From Paralichthys olivaceus (lineage: Eukaryota > Chordata > Actinopteri > Pleuronectiformes > Paralichthyidae), in assembly GCF_024713975.1 (NCBI RefSeq), contig NC_091098.1:15920316-15984315 (forward strand): a stretch of 64,000 nt of DNA. Reading direction: 5' to 3'. Within the stretch, counting starts at the first letter, position 1, and the number at the start of each line of letters is the position of its first letter. The notes beneath the pieces were generated by a model that saw only the letters and a list, made by a program, of their open reading frames with translations, did no database searches and was not told the origin of the DNA. Position numbers and translations under genes: made by a program. This document shows, in pieces, positions 26,600 to 39,143 of the stretch.

Positions 26600-26948
26600 T
26601 ACTCCGAGTGATATTCATCCGTTTTCCGACTTCCTGACAGACGGGATCTTCGGGACAGTCGCCGCTTCTACCATCCGCCGCCTGCGTCTATCCCCCCCGG
26701 AGGCAATAAAGCCACGACTGGGAAGGGGGGAAAGGAGCAATCGAGCCTGCTGGAGAACAAAAAAGAGACTTTCCCCGGTAAACAGACACCCTGCCTCCAT
26801 AAGCTCCTCATCGCCGAGACGTGAGGACAGCCAACAGCGCACGGGAGATGTGCGCTGTATTGATATTCCCCCCTACTCGCCATCGTGACCCCTCAGCTGC
26901 TGCGTTGGACCACAGAGACTCAGCAAACTACACGTACAGCCCGCTGAG
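26600..26948 (+). other. Probable noncoding first exon (shared hoxc6a/c5a/c4a leader)
   Basis: The segment downstream of the TATA box is GC-rich, has no long + strand open frame, and ends at GCTGAG|gtaaga, a strong splice donor at 26949. Start and end are inferred from the promoter and donor; no transcript was seen. Possible acceptors downstream are at 35197 (before hoxc5a) and 46660 (before hoxc4a). Confidence 0.4.
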
Positions 26949-27941
26949 GTAAGATTACACATTTGTCTATGGCTCTAGCTCAATGGGTTCGTGTGTTTGG
27001 CAATCGGCCGCAGATTTCTGGCTTGGATTTGATGCGTGATGCAGAGGAGAGTGTGTGAGATCATGAGAAGGCGGAGGCGTCTTTTTTTCCTCCCTGCGTA
27101 GCTGTGACCTGACCTGTAGCCTGGGAAGCTGCTGGTGCGCACAGCCACTGTCACTGCGCCTCTGTGGCTTTATGGAGCCAATAACCCACCACCCCTGCGA
27201 GTCTATATCCTCTTCTACTTCAGTCCACATTAGCTGAGCATTTTACAGATGCTGTGCCAGCTAGTTGTAATGAATTGCTCACTGATAGTAAACTTCCTCA
27301 TCACTCATAGGCCCTTCTGACCAGGCAGTGACAAATGACGTCCCGAGCTGACTGATCTGCTCTAATTAGCCCATTTCTTGTTCTTATGCTTGTTGTCACC
27401 TGTTACATCCAGAGTGTGCCAAGAAGCTCAATAACATCTATATGCAGCTGCACGCGCGCGCACATATGTCTCATGCACGCGGACACACACACAGACACTT
27501 CAATATGGGGTATTATATTCACACTCAGCTCTGTGCAGTGCCCCCTAGCGACCAGCAGCACCCCATGTGGAAGTGGGTGGGTGTTGAGGCTTGTTGTTTA
27601 TGGCTGCTGGTTTTCGGCGGCGGTTCACTGCGGATGTCAGCTGACCCGGCTCATCCACCGCTGCCAGCAGGGAGTGTTTGTGTGTGTCTGATTTGTTGTT
27701 TGTCACTTTTGGAGAAGGAAAAGATTTGTCGTTGTGCTACATTGTTTGTTTTTTTTATTATTCGATTGCTGCTCTAATGAGATGCAGTGAGATAATGGCT
27801 GTGTGACATAATCACTGACGACAGTGTGAGGAGTTAGCATGTGATTTTATTTACACCACGAGAACAACCAGATGATGTTTGCCAAGATGTGATCAAATCA
27901 TTTCATTCATCAATCATTCACAAAAAAGAATCTCACTCAGG

Positions 27942-27942
<1 letters not shown>

Positions 27943-27984
<42 letters not shown>
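27943..27984. repeat. (TG)21 microsatellite
   Basis: About 42 bases of uninterrupted TG, directly beside the inverted-repeat element that starts at 28021. Confidence 0.95.
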
Positions 27985-27985
<1 letters not shown>

Positions 27986-28020
27986 TTGTGTGTGTACTTG
28001 TGTATCTCTGAGCCTACAGA

Positions 28021-28201
28021 GTGAGGACATTTTGGGAAAGTGAGGACATTTTGGCCGGCCTCACTTTCTGACCCACTTTTAATGAGCTGTTTGAGGGTTA
28101 AGACTGGGTTTTAGGGTTCGAGATAGGTTTAGGGTTAGGTAATTAGTTTTAATGGTAAGGTAAGTGACTAGGGAATGGATTATGCCAATGAATGTCCTCA
28201 C
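28021..28201. mobile_element. Short element with terminal inverted repeats (MITE-like)
   Basis: GTGAGGACATT at 28021-28031 is the exact reverse complement of the segment at 28191-28201, bounding 181 bases that include a second internal GTGAGGACATT and repeated GGGTTAG/GGTTTAGGG-type blocks. Weaker complementarity continues outside both ends for about 15-20 bases (TGTATCTCTG against CAGATGTACA). It has no coding capacity. I believe similar sequence is common in fish genomes next to TG repeats, but this is from memory and unverified. Confidence 0.55.
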
Positions 28202-28417
28202 TAAGACAGATGTACAGACGTGTGTGAGACACAGTATTAACAATTGAGGCCTTCATTGCATCACAAAACAAAGGTGTGTGTATATTGCAATGTGATCTGT
28301 TGACAATGTAATGCTGCCTCTTTGTTGTATTATTGTGTTTGCAGTTATAGTTTGTGTTTTGATCGTGGAGTTGTGTGTTTCTGCTGCATCTTAGCAGTGT
28401 TGTAATATTGTGTGTGC

Positions 28418-28420
<3 letters not shown>

Positions 28421-28472
<52 letters not shown>
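28421..28472. repeat. (TA)20(CA)6 compound microsatellite
   Basis: Forty bases of TA followed by twelve of CA; likely highly polymorphic. Confidence 0.95.
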
Positions 28473-31400
28473 TTTTGTGGTACCATGGTGGTGGAGCTGT
28501 GTGTTTCTGCTACATCTCAGCAGCCCTGTGTCTCAGTCTTGTCAAACAGTGATTGGCACAGCCTCGTGCTGAAAACATTTTAAAGTCTGATAACCTACTG
28601 TTACACACATAGTTTGCCTTTCCCTCGTGAAACATTGTTGCTGCAATGGATCGTGTCCGCAGATGCCCAACATATATATCTGCCTGCAGAGAGAGAGAGA
28701 AAAGGAGAGAGAGCCCATTAGATCCATGCCATTTGGGTCGTTAGGTACATTTGGTTTAAAATAAGAGTTGAAGAGCACAGTCTATTGTGTTGTGTTGCCC
28801 CACAGTGTTTTTAAAAGCAGAGATGGGCTCACATAAAACTCCATGAAGTCATGAATCTGTCCGCATCACCACATTCAGAACCTCACTTACTAATCCCGAC
28901 AGCACAAAATTTTTTGCCCACTAATGGTCATAATTTATGATGTGTGGATCAACATGCGCTCATTGGGCAACAGCTTCCTGAGTGCTTAACGAGCATAAAG
29001 TCGAACACTTCCGGACATTAATTGGGCCGGCCAGCGATGGTAAAGTGCTTATAGAGGGCTTTACATTGTTAGTATGTGAATTACTCCTTATTAGTAAGGT
29101 TTAGAGGCGGGGGAGAGAAAGCATGAGGGGCTGAGCAGAGTCTGGCTTCCTCGCTGTGTTTTTAATCTTGGCTGATAATGTCGAAATTTTACACGTCCCG
29201 TATCACTAATACTGAGGGATGTTGTGGTGGTGGATGTGTGCATGCGTAAAGAGAAAAGGTTCATGGTAGAGGATGGGCCCTGTTGTGCTGCAGGGCTGCC
29301 AGACTCGGGCCTTGAGCAGAGAAACTGAATGTAAATTTGTGGCCGCGTGATCTATAAGAATAATTATGCTAATAATAACGTTAATAATAATAACAACAAT
29401 AATAATAACAACAATAATAATGATAATCCATGCGTACCGTATTTTTTCTAAAGGCTGCATTACGCACTCACAAATTAAAACATATTTAATGCTGCTTATT
29501 AATATAACCGGTTACTACCTAATAACAGGCTATTGTCAATCATTTATATTTTCCTCTCGGACCGTCTCTTTCTCTGTTTGGAGGATCGTGGTGGAGACGT
29601 GGACCAAACGGCTCCACCGCCTCCTGCGTCAAAAGCTGCGCATGTGATTTGCCTCACGGGCCGCAATAAAGCAGTAAAACACGAGGGGAAGAATGACCTT
29701 TCTAATTCTGCACCCTGGCAAAACCTCCGCTGCATTCCAGTCCCCTCCAGTCCACACATTGGCTTTACTGTTCAGCCTTTATTTACAACCTGGACTTTAT
29801 GGAGCGGCGTGTTTTTGTGGGGTTGGGGGAAGTCTGTGAATGACAATTAGCCTGAAGAGAAACTGTGTGAAACCGAAATTATTTTTAATTGATATTACTA
29901 GAAAGAAAAAAAACGCACTGAATGTAATGTGTAATTTTAGAATTTATATTATTATCTGTGGATGGTGATCAGGCGATAACAACAGAAATTGCTACAGACT
30001 TTTACAAATTGTCTCTGACATTGTGAGTATGACAGATTATTAAAGTTAGACTCCCCACTAGACATCAAATTTAAATTATCACAGTGTGTGCTGTATTTAT
30101 ATGGTTTGATTTTAAATATCTATCGTTCGTGTTGTAGATAAACTCACATTTTCACTTTTATAACATGTTTGTGCTGAGTGTGTTCCCTCTCTGCCTGGTA
30201 ATTACATTAATCTAATTAGCTGTAACTGTATTTTAATAAATCTGTCGTCGACTGTTTCGTAAGTTAATATCAGAATGAAGAGGATAAATGGAACAGCAGC
30301 AGACGGACGGTGCAGCCTCCAACTTTTGCGCTTTTATTTCCCCCAAATTTGCACGTCGCGGATGTCACATATGGCCACGAATAAGCTGAAGGGAAACTTT
30401 TATTGCACCGGCGACTTCCTCCTCTTTGTTCTTGTCTGTTTTATGGGCTATTCAGGATTCCAAACAGCAGACCAAACAGTGCTGCACGTTTAGGCTGCGA
30501 GTATTCACCCTATTGAAGAAATCAATGAGGTGGACCAATAGGCTGCTGGAGCCACGACGACTGCGTTTGAAACAGACATTTTCAATAACTGTATTGATTA
30601 TCCCATTGGCTTCCATTATGGCCTCTCTCGAAAAGCCAGGACAATGTTAATTTTATAGTTATAAATTAATGTGTGCCCACTGTTGAGCAGGTAGTTGGAA
30701 CGCGTCAGAATTTCTCAAAATAAAAATTGAGAATTTGCGTAAAAATGCGCTTTCCTGAATTGTGGAAAAATTCCTATAATTATGTCGATTATGAGAAATG
30801 AGATTGAGGGGCGCTGTCTTCTATAATAATATTTATGTGGATTTTCTTTTACGCGGCACATTTCACTCATACGTAAGATTTGCTAAAAAGAAAATTCTTA
30901 GGTAATTTCCAACCCCATCATTTGCTGCTGAGATAATGATCGGTTCCTCTTTCCTCTGTGTGTAAGAGGAATGTCAAAGTGTGATCAGAACAGGGGGGAA
31001 AAGGACTTGAACATCTGCATAAGCATTTGTAGACGTCACTTTTTTCACTGTAATTCAACGCTTAGTTTCTGCGAGTAACAATATCAAGTACTGTTATGAT
31101 TTAAAGAGACTGTACCTGAGCTCACAGTGAACACCGGCCACAGTTGACTTGACCTGTGGAGGATTTTGTCTGGCGTGTGGCTGGACAGTCGCATAACTCA
31201 CTGGATATTTTTTTCGAGAGAGTGGCAGAAAAATGATCTTCTCGGGCTCACTGGCTTTAGTCGATACATATTGCATACACGATTTTCCACATGCTGTGCA
31301 GTGCTCTCACTTCTGAGCTTGGGGGAAGGTTTGCTGCCTGTGTGTTGCAAGGCTCTGCAGCAGAGATAGTTGTTGGTGAGCTGGGGAGCGTCACTTGTTT

Positions 31401-31731
31401 TATTGCCCTCACGGAACAGAGACCATAAACGCATTCTTAACCACCTACACTCCTCCCCAACCCCCCACCCCGGGGTTCACTGCAAAAGCAATGGAAATTG
31501 CTCACATGCCAGATAATTCATACACAATGGAAACATTAACAGTTGTGTTGGAAAACTCGTCGATATGGGCTGAGGTAAACAACAAATATTCATTTTTAGT
31601 CCCCTAATGCATGCAAGAGGCTGCATGCGCGTCCACGTGTGGGATGAGGGCATGTGGATGGTGTAGGTCTCTGCAGTGGTGTTGTGAAATTAAAAGTGAG
31701 GGAGGTTGTTTTATTTTAGCACAAACACTCA

Positions 31732-31795
31732 CACACACACACAAACAAACACACTCACACTCTCTCTCTCTCTCTGACACACACACACAGACACA

Positions 31796-31830
<35 letters not shown>
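31732..31830. repeat. CA-rich microsatellite upstream of hoxc6a
   Basis: CA dinucleotides interrupted by CT and CAGA units, ending in about 30 uninterrupted bases of AC. It lies about 640 bases before the hoxc6a start. Confidence 0.9.
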
Positions 31831-31832
<2 letters not shown>

Positions 31833-32471
31833 CATCCACATACACACGATCGCATACAATAAATAAAACAACTCAGATTTTGTGTATACCTCAGTAAAAT
31901 GATGTAAACCCAATCAACCCTGTACGACACATTTGTACATGGGTTGATGTGTATTTGTGCGCCTGCCTCTGACTGATCACTGCACTGAATGACATTGGCC
32001 ACACTCCGCGTCGCACTTCCTGCTTAAAAACATCTCTCAAACTTCGTCTCCAGCTATTTCTCAAACGGCCAAGCTGCACCGTGCGCCACTCCAAAAATCT
32101 GCGCCGTGTTTATCGGCATTTAGCAGCATGTTCAAGCTCTGAGCTAAAAGCTACAGTTTCTCCTCAACTCCTGCCTCTCAATTGGTGGAGAACGGTCAGC
32201 TGACATTGTCATATTGTCTCTCACCGAGCCAAGCCTCGGCTATAACACTCGGGTTTGTGCGTCTTAACCGGAGATTGGAAATTAATAATATTGAATCCTC
32301 AAAGTAGCCCACGTCCAGTCGGGAAGGCGGAAAGTCGAAGAAAAAGAAAGGGACCTTGGAGAAAGGTGTGGTTGTTTGACAGAGACGGCAAGGAGATTTA
32401 CTGAGGAGGAGATTGAAAAAAGAGACCGATCAAGAAGTGGGGAGAGTTGGAGAGAGGGTTACAAGCAAGGT

Positions 32472-33610
<1,139 letters not shown>

Positions 33611-33666
33611 TTTTTAAAAAAAATTAGGAAGAGGAGGAAACCTGATGACCATGAAAACCCAACATA

Positions 33667-33674
33667 ACTACCTA
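33667..33674 (+). promoter_or_regulatory. miR-196 seed match (8mer) in hoxc6a 3' UTR
   Basis: ACTACCTA, a full 8mer match to the miR-196 seed, 57 bases after the hoxc6a stop codon and well before the poly(A) signal at 34396. Confidence 0.7.
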
Positions 33675-34783
33675 AAAAATAGACTTGAGAGCGGCGTCAC
33701 TGCATGATGGCTTCCCCGCAGCTCTCCCACTTATATCTCATGTTGACCACAGGAGTGTTGAGCCTTATGAAGTCGAGTCATTTCAGCCACACTATGCCCC
33801 CTGTGTCACTTGGAGCGCTGAGTTGTTTTTTGTGTGATTGCAATATCACACTTGTATTGTGAAAATAAAAAGAAGTATTAATTTCTATGTCATTTCCCCC
33901 ACGCCATTAAAAAAATTGTGTATTTATCCCCCACGCCCCATCCATCACTGTGAACTCTTTGATCACATCACAAAATACAGTGTTGGTCCAGACTTAGTAT
34001 TGTACATGCACATTCCACTGAATCAAAGGAGAGGACCGGGCGGACACTTCCATTTGATCACAGTATAAAATAGTACTTGAACCGTGCGCAGAAAAAAGTG
34101 TTCGGCGTAAAACCTGAAAGTTGCACGCATAATCCAAAAAATATCCACAACCACAAACAGCTGAGATGCCTGTATATAATCCAAGTACTCGTATATAATG
34201 TAAATCCTGTGAGGACTTATGTGCATTTAGCCGCTTTGATAGACGCAGCATAACATACAATTGCGCTTAGCCCCCCTTTATTTTGACCATTTGACTCAAT
34301 AGGATTTCCTTGTGAGATAGATTTGTACACTAGTGATTCTTCACTTCTGTTTGGGAGTTACGAATTCATGTCTTTGTCATAATTGTGTATCATGAAATAA
34401 AACATTTGTAAAACTTTTATGTTTGTATTGTGATTTTTGGACGCACCGCACAATACCTAGCATGTGCCGGATGCGTAAATTACGCACCAAACTCAGTTGG
34501 TGTTTGGGGAGGTTTGAAAGTACATTTTATTCAGATCATGAAGCAAACTGGGGACAAATGAGACGATGAAGTGATTTATAATCAAATAATAAGCTCTTCA
34601 ATATTAGACATTTGACTTAATGATTGGCATTAGAGGAGCACCGGAATGAGCAATAGTGCATTATCCACAATGACATTCCCGTAGCTGTATTACTATAACA
34701 TAACTTTCAGCGACATCCACGTTTCGAGTTCATGCGTAAATATATTTCAAACACGTGAGCATTCAAACCATTATTTTTATTAT

Positions 34784-34826
34784 TATAACAATTCTTGTTA
34801 TTATTTATATAACAAGAATTGTTATA
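34784..34826. repeat. Perfect 18-bp inverted repeat, 7-nt loop
   Basis: Arms at 34784-34801 and 34809-34826 are exact reverse complements (TATAACAATTCTTGTTAT against its complement); the loop is TATTTAT. The arms are AT-rich. No family is recognised. Confidence 0.9.
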
Positions 34827-35088
34827 TTTATTAGCAATGTATATTTTGTGTGACTGACAGTGGACTCGGGGTGTGTTGGGGGGGCAGAGAGCTCAGACCG
34901 GTCCTGACCGTCCTGCCCCATACCAGACACCAGATGACGCTCTTGTCTTACTGTCCTGCCCTTTTTTGCGCTAAAGATCCCTGCCTGGTCCTCAACAACC
35001 AACAGCTCAAAGTTTACCGGACACGTTTCTCCTATTCATCAATATCCCCATTGAGTATCAAAGCCAATTTATGACTGGCCAACATGTG

Positions 35089-35178
35089 CACGTGATCCCA
35101 TACAAATACACCATATTTGGGCAGCGCACGTCGGATCAAGAATAAAAAAAGATACCAAAGCCTACTCCACCTATAAAT
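35089..35178 (+). promoter_or_regulatory. hoxc5a proximal promoter: CACGTG E-box and TATA box
   Basis: CACGTG at 35089-35094 and TATAAAT at 35172-35178, about 240 and 155 bases before the hoxc5a ATG. A polypyrimidine-AG (35186-35197) just downstream could instead be an acceptor for a distal leader exon. Confidence 0.5.
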
Positions 35179-35329
35179 CCTGGATTATTTTTTTTAGAGC
35201 AGACAGCTCTGAATTTTCCAAAAGCGGCTACAAAGAAAAGCAATGATCAACAAAAACAAGGAAATAACCGCAACATCCATCCCGCAGCCCTCTCTAGTTT
35301 AAGACAAATACTATCGCTGGTGGTTTAAC

Positions 35330-36164
35330 ATGAGCTCGTATGTTGACAGCTCCAATTTCAGGCAAACAAGCGAGACAACTTCTCCAAACAGTATGTTTAG
35401 TTACGATCTATCTGGGCACAGGTCCAGCCACTATGAGGATGTTAATGTGAACGGGCTATTCACTTGTCCCGTCCCCACGACCTCTGTGGAGCGGGAGGAG
35501 ATGAAAACTAGCCTGCGTGGCAATGCGGATACTCCTCTCCCGTCAGGACCACAGATAACCATGATCTCCGGTAGCTCGGCTGTGGACGCGAGCGGGCTCG
35601 GCTACGGCGGCGCGCTGCTGGGGCGCGGGGCGGACAGAGACCCGGAGAGGAGCGCAAAGTCCGGCGGCAACAAGAGCCAGGAGGGCGAAAGAAACGCGGA
35701 GAGTGCGCAATCGGCGAAACGACACGCAAACTCGAGCCAGCGTCAGGACGGTGAGCCGCGGCCGCAGATCTATCCATGGATGACAAAACTGCACATGAGC
35801 CACGGTAAAGTTTGCCTATTTTCTGAAGTGCGACTTAGATACTTGCTCTTATTCACTCTTTACGCTGCAACACTTCTTTTCGCCCGTTCCACTTTCCCTC
35901 TTGAGTTTTATAGGCCAAACGCAGGAAATAATAAAAACTCGCGGTCATAAATTTTATGACAAAGGCATCCATTGCTCGTAAACCTGCTCTGTTACGGTGA
36001 AGAGGTGATCTGCGGCGTGATTTATGGACGTATAATTGGATAAGAGAACAAATCTGTGATGTGAAATAATATTACGAATTCAGCCTCCGTGTATTAGTGT
36101 TTCTTTTGCTTTGCTTTGTTTATAGTCTTGGTTTAACTGCATGTTTTACATTGTCACACTCTCA

Positions 36165-36207
<43 letters not shown>

Positions 36208-37216
36208 AGAGAGAGAAGCTTTAGCCTTAAATTGAACTCTGGGAAACACCAATGCCCTGACCCAATCATGAACTTTTCACCTCTATAAGATGTGAATAGG
36301 GCTGCTCCTGCTCCTTAAACCGCTGCCTGACTATTTAGGCTGCAGATGGAGAGGAGCTACTTGTGTTTTGTGTTTCTCCACATTCAAAAAAATCCAGACG
36401 CACACACACAACAAGAATATTCAAAAAGATATATATTTGAAGATCAGCAGCACAGGCCTGTTGCTTTACTTAGCACTCCTGTGCACGAGCAAGTCTATAA
36501 ATAGGAGAAAATAATATATCTGGGGAGCATCAGTTTCCATTTTCTAATCCCACTTCTTTTCATTTTACACATCTGTTTTTCCTCCCACGATATTAGACTC
36601 CAGAGCAGCAGTATTAGGTCGAGACCAGTGTTTACAGAGAGGCCAACACGCCATCACTCATTTCATTTTACATATTGAAATTAGTTTTTTATGTTTTAAT
36701 GTGAAATGGTGTCAAGGCCCCCTCCTTTAAAGTGAGAACATTTATTGGATCTAGTTCACCATCCTTATCAGCCTGACATAAATTTTTATTACACGAATCC
36801 ACAGTAAGTAATATCAGGTTGAATTAGGTTATGCAAAGATATTTGATCTTTTAAATGAGGGTGGAGGAGGACATAAATTCACATTTTTCTGCTTGTAATA
36901 CTTCTTTTTATGGATAGCCAGAGTAATAATATTATTATCTTCCTGTTATTATATTTATTCACCACTACAATGCTACTGAAAGCTAACTTATTTTACTACC
37001 ACTTCAGAATCGGAGGGTAAGCGGTCCAGGACCAGTTACACCCGCTACCAGACTCTGGAGCTGGAGAAAGAGTTTCACTTCAACCGGTACCTGAGCCGCC
37101 GCAGGCGCATAGAGATCGCCCACACCCTGTGTCTAAACGAGAGGCAGATCAAAATCTGGTTCCAGAACAGGCGAATGAAGTGGAAGAAGGACTCAAAGAT
37201 CAAAGTGAAGGAGTAG
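35330..37216 (+). CDS. hoxc5a: Hoxc5a homeodomain transcription factor; exons 35330-35804 and 37008-37216
   Basis: Group 5 Hox protein of 227 residues (human HOXC5 is 222). It begins [10 protein letters not shown]; the N-terminal half is poorly conserved and rich in Ser, Gly and Arg, but [13 protein letters not shown] at 146-158 is the HoxC5 hexapeptide region. Exon 1 ends in phase 1 at GCCACG|gtaaag (35805). Exon 2 begins after acttcag (37007), giving [11 protein letters not shown]. The homeodomain is about 162-221 with [20 protein letters not shown] and [11 protein letters not shown]. Two positions differ from the usual group 5 sequence: S for T in NRYLS, and IAHTL for IANNL. The protein ends six residues after the homeodomain. 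Exon 2 is short and has no long independent open frame. A poly(A) signal AATAAA lies at 38028. Confidence 0.97.
35944..36027. promoter_or_regulatory. Homeodomain-type near-palindrome and TTTATGG site in hoxc5a intron
   Basis: GTCATAAATTTTATGAC (35944-35960) has 7-bp complementary arms around three bases, 140 bases after the donor. TTTATGG follows at 36021-36027 with an ATAATTGG beyond. The 12-base core CATAAATTTTAT recurs in the hoxc4a intron. Confidence 0.45.
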
Positions 37217-38936
37217 AAGTGGCCCCGGTGAACATGGGGGTGCACGCAGCACGTTTTCAGCCCCACACTGCACAGTGCTGGAGCGCCGCCTGACCTCCGG
37301 ATGAACTGCTAGGAGCAATGACATCATGACACCGCTCTGTGTGCTTTATCACCAATTATGTGTCACTCGCTGCAGTTTGGGACCTAATGTATTGAATATC
37401 GCTCACTTTGATCAATCGGTTTACATTTCTAAATTAATTTGCAGCCCATGCGATGATAACCTCACTTGACTGCACGATGGGGACAAGAGGTTGAGGGGAG
37501 CAGGGCCCTGCACGCTGCGAGGCTGCTGGTCTGCGGTGCACTGAGAGGCTGCACAATAATAATACTAATACTAATCCGAGGTTTCAATGAGGAGGCTGCA
37601 GTGACAGCATGCAACATTCCCAGCTGTGTGTCATCACAAACACTTTCAGATGAACGGGATCAAATGAAGGCAAAAATATTTCTGACTGGTTGTAAAGAGC
37701 TGTCCTGTGAGCAAGTGTTAAATATTGCCACCACTAAGAACGACTTTTCCTCTCTTCTTCCCTTTCCTGTTGATTTTAAGTGGACTCTCTAACATGTTGC
37801 AGTGCAGAGTTGGGATGTCGTTGGACGTGTGGTGTCTGTTAGTGAGTGGATTTTCATTTCCATCCATGTTGTCCTTGTCAAATCCCTGTGAATCTAAATC
37901 ATGATGTAAAATGCAGCGACTGTGTGTGAAAATATTGTGATGTGCAATGAAGTCATTTCGCTTCCTCTTTGTGAACTGGAGGTTTACACGAGGCTGTGAA
38001 ATAACTTTCATTTTGTTAATTGTAACCAATAAACTCTCATTATTAAAATTCAGAATACTGTCAATATGCACATTTCTATTATTTTTGTCCCTCCTGATTT
38101 TACAGTTTAATAGTAGAATTACGCACATCAAGTGTATTTAAATATTGTTTTGTTATAAAATCCACTGAAATAAACTACTTAGAAATGGATAGACTATTTT
38201 CAAAGGCTACATTTCCTTTTGTTTCCTCTTCCTGCTCTCTCTCTCTCTCCAGTCTGACTGCGAATCTGCAGAATTTCATTGACTGACAAACGCGCTTAGA
38301 AGTTTAAGGCCCCTCATAAAACTTTATTGCCCCTTTTCCAGCACTCCACCACAGCCAGACTCCGCTTCCTGTTTTGTCAGGGAAGGAAGAGACACACACA
38401 GACACACACAGCCTGTGATAACACGCGCCCACAACACAACATGGATGCAAAACTTCGGCTTCCTGTGACCGCAGAGCTACAGCACCATCATTGTTGCGGC
38501 CATATGGCCACTTTATGATGTCGCCCTGCTCTTTAATGCTGGCATCATTACACTGTAGTTAAAAACAACACCGTCTGCTCCTATTTGAGGATATAAAATC
38601 ATGCCAGTCGCTGCCTGTGATCAGCAGCAGCCTAAATACAGTGTGTGACGCAGTGTAGCCCAAGGTTATGAGCTGATTTCTCTCTAGCGCTACTTAAAGA
38701 AAAATCAAAATCAACTCACCTCTGAAACTAACAGCTTCCTATTCAACTTCCTTGACTGGTTTGAGAACCGGTGAACGAAGCGTCCACTTTCCCTGCGCTC
38801 TGTTGGGGCCTAAACCTAAACGCGGACAATGCATTCAATCCCCTTTTACTATGTCTTTCTTTTTGGGTATTTTAAAGTTTACAAGGTTACATATGCCAAT
38901 TGCCCCAAGGAGGGCCTGTGAATGGTTCATGGGAAG

Positions 38937-39143
38937 CACGTGGTGTCATTTAAGTGGGTTTTATGGCCTGGAAGAGCTGACAAACCTTCGATATATACAC
39001 ATCATATATAATCTTAACTGTCCGGAATCGCAGCTGCCGGCTTCCCCTTCTCTGAGGAGGAAAGGGCTGTGTGGCAGTGAGGATGCAGTACCTTTCTCCG
39101 GACTGTGTAGTCGGTGTGGTGCGAGCGACTGAGAGCTGCTGCA
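38937..39143 (+). promoter_or_regulatory. Candidate upstream hoxc4a promoter and noncoding first exon
   Basis: CACGTG (38937-38942), TTTTATGGCC (about 38960) and TATA-like runs (38991-38997 and 39003-39012) precede a GC-richer segment that ends at GCTGCA|gtaagt (donor at 39144). The nearest plausible acceptor is ccactccag at 46660, six bases before the hoxc4a start codon region. Inferred from signals only. Confidence 0.35.

Larger units (their letters stand above)
21877..32471. other. hoxc8a 3' UTR and hoxc8a-hoxc6a spacer (site of the missing hoxc7)
   Basis: The first 1.3 kb is probably hoxc8a 3' UTR (AATAAA at 23190). No open frame shows a homeodomain or hexapeptide, so no hoxc7 gene or readable remnant is present. 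The spacer holds a 14-bp inverted repeat (25311-25350), a promoter with probable noncoding exon (26433-26948), a terminal-inverted-repeat element (28021-28201), a TA/CA microsatellite (28421-28472), an AT-rich motif-dense patch near 28914-29200 that looks like a candidate enhancer, and a long CA tract before hoxc6a. Confidence 0.6.
33611..35329. other. hoxc6a 3' UTR and hoxc6a-hoxc5a spacer
   Basis: The presumed hoxc6a 3' UTR runs to AATAAA at 34396-34401. The rest is a short spacer with a perfect 18-bp inverted repeat (34784-34826) and the hoxc5a promoter. No other gene is seen. Confidence 0.65.

Noticed and set aside
31732-31830. CRISPR-like regular repeats
   Set aside because: These and other CA/TG arrays are simple vertebrate microsatellites without unique spacers.
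32376-32471. 32-codon in-frame N-terminal extension of hoxc6a
   Set aside because: Begins with TTG; HoxC6 proteins begin MNSYF, matching the ATG at 32472.
21877-32471. A hoxc7 gene or pseudogene
   Set aside because: No frame carries hexapeptide or homeodomain traces; the gene seems fully gone rather than decayed in place.
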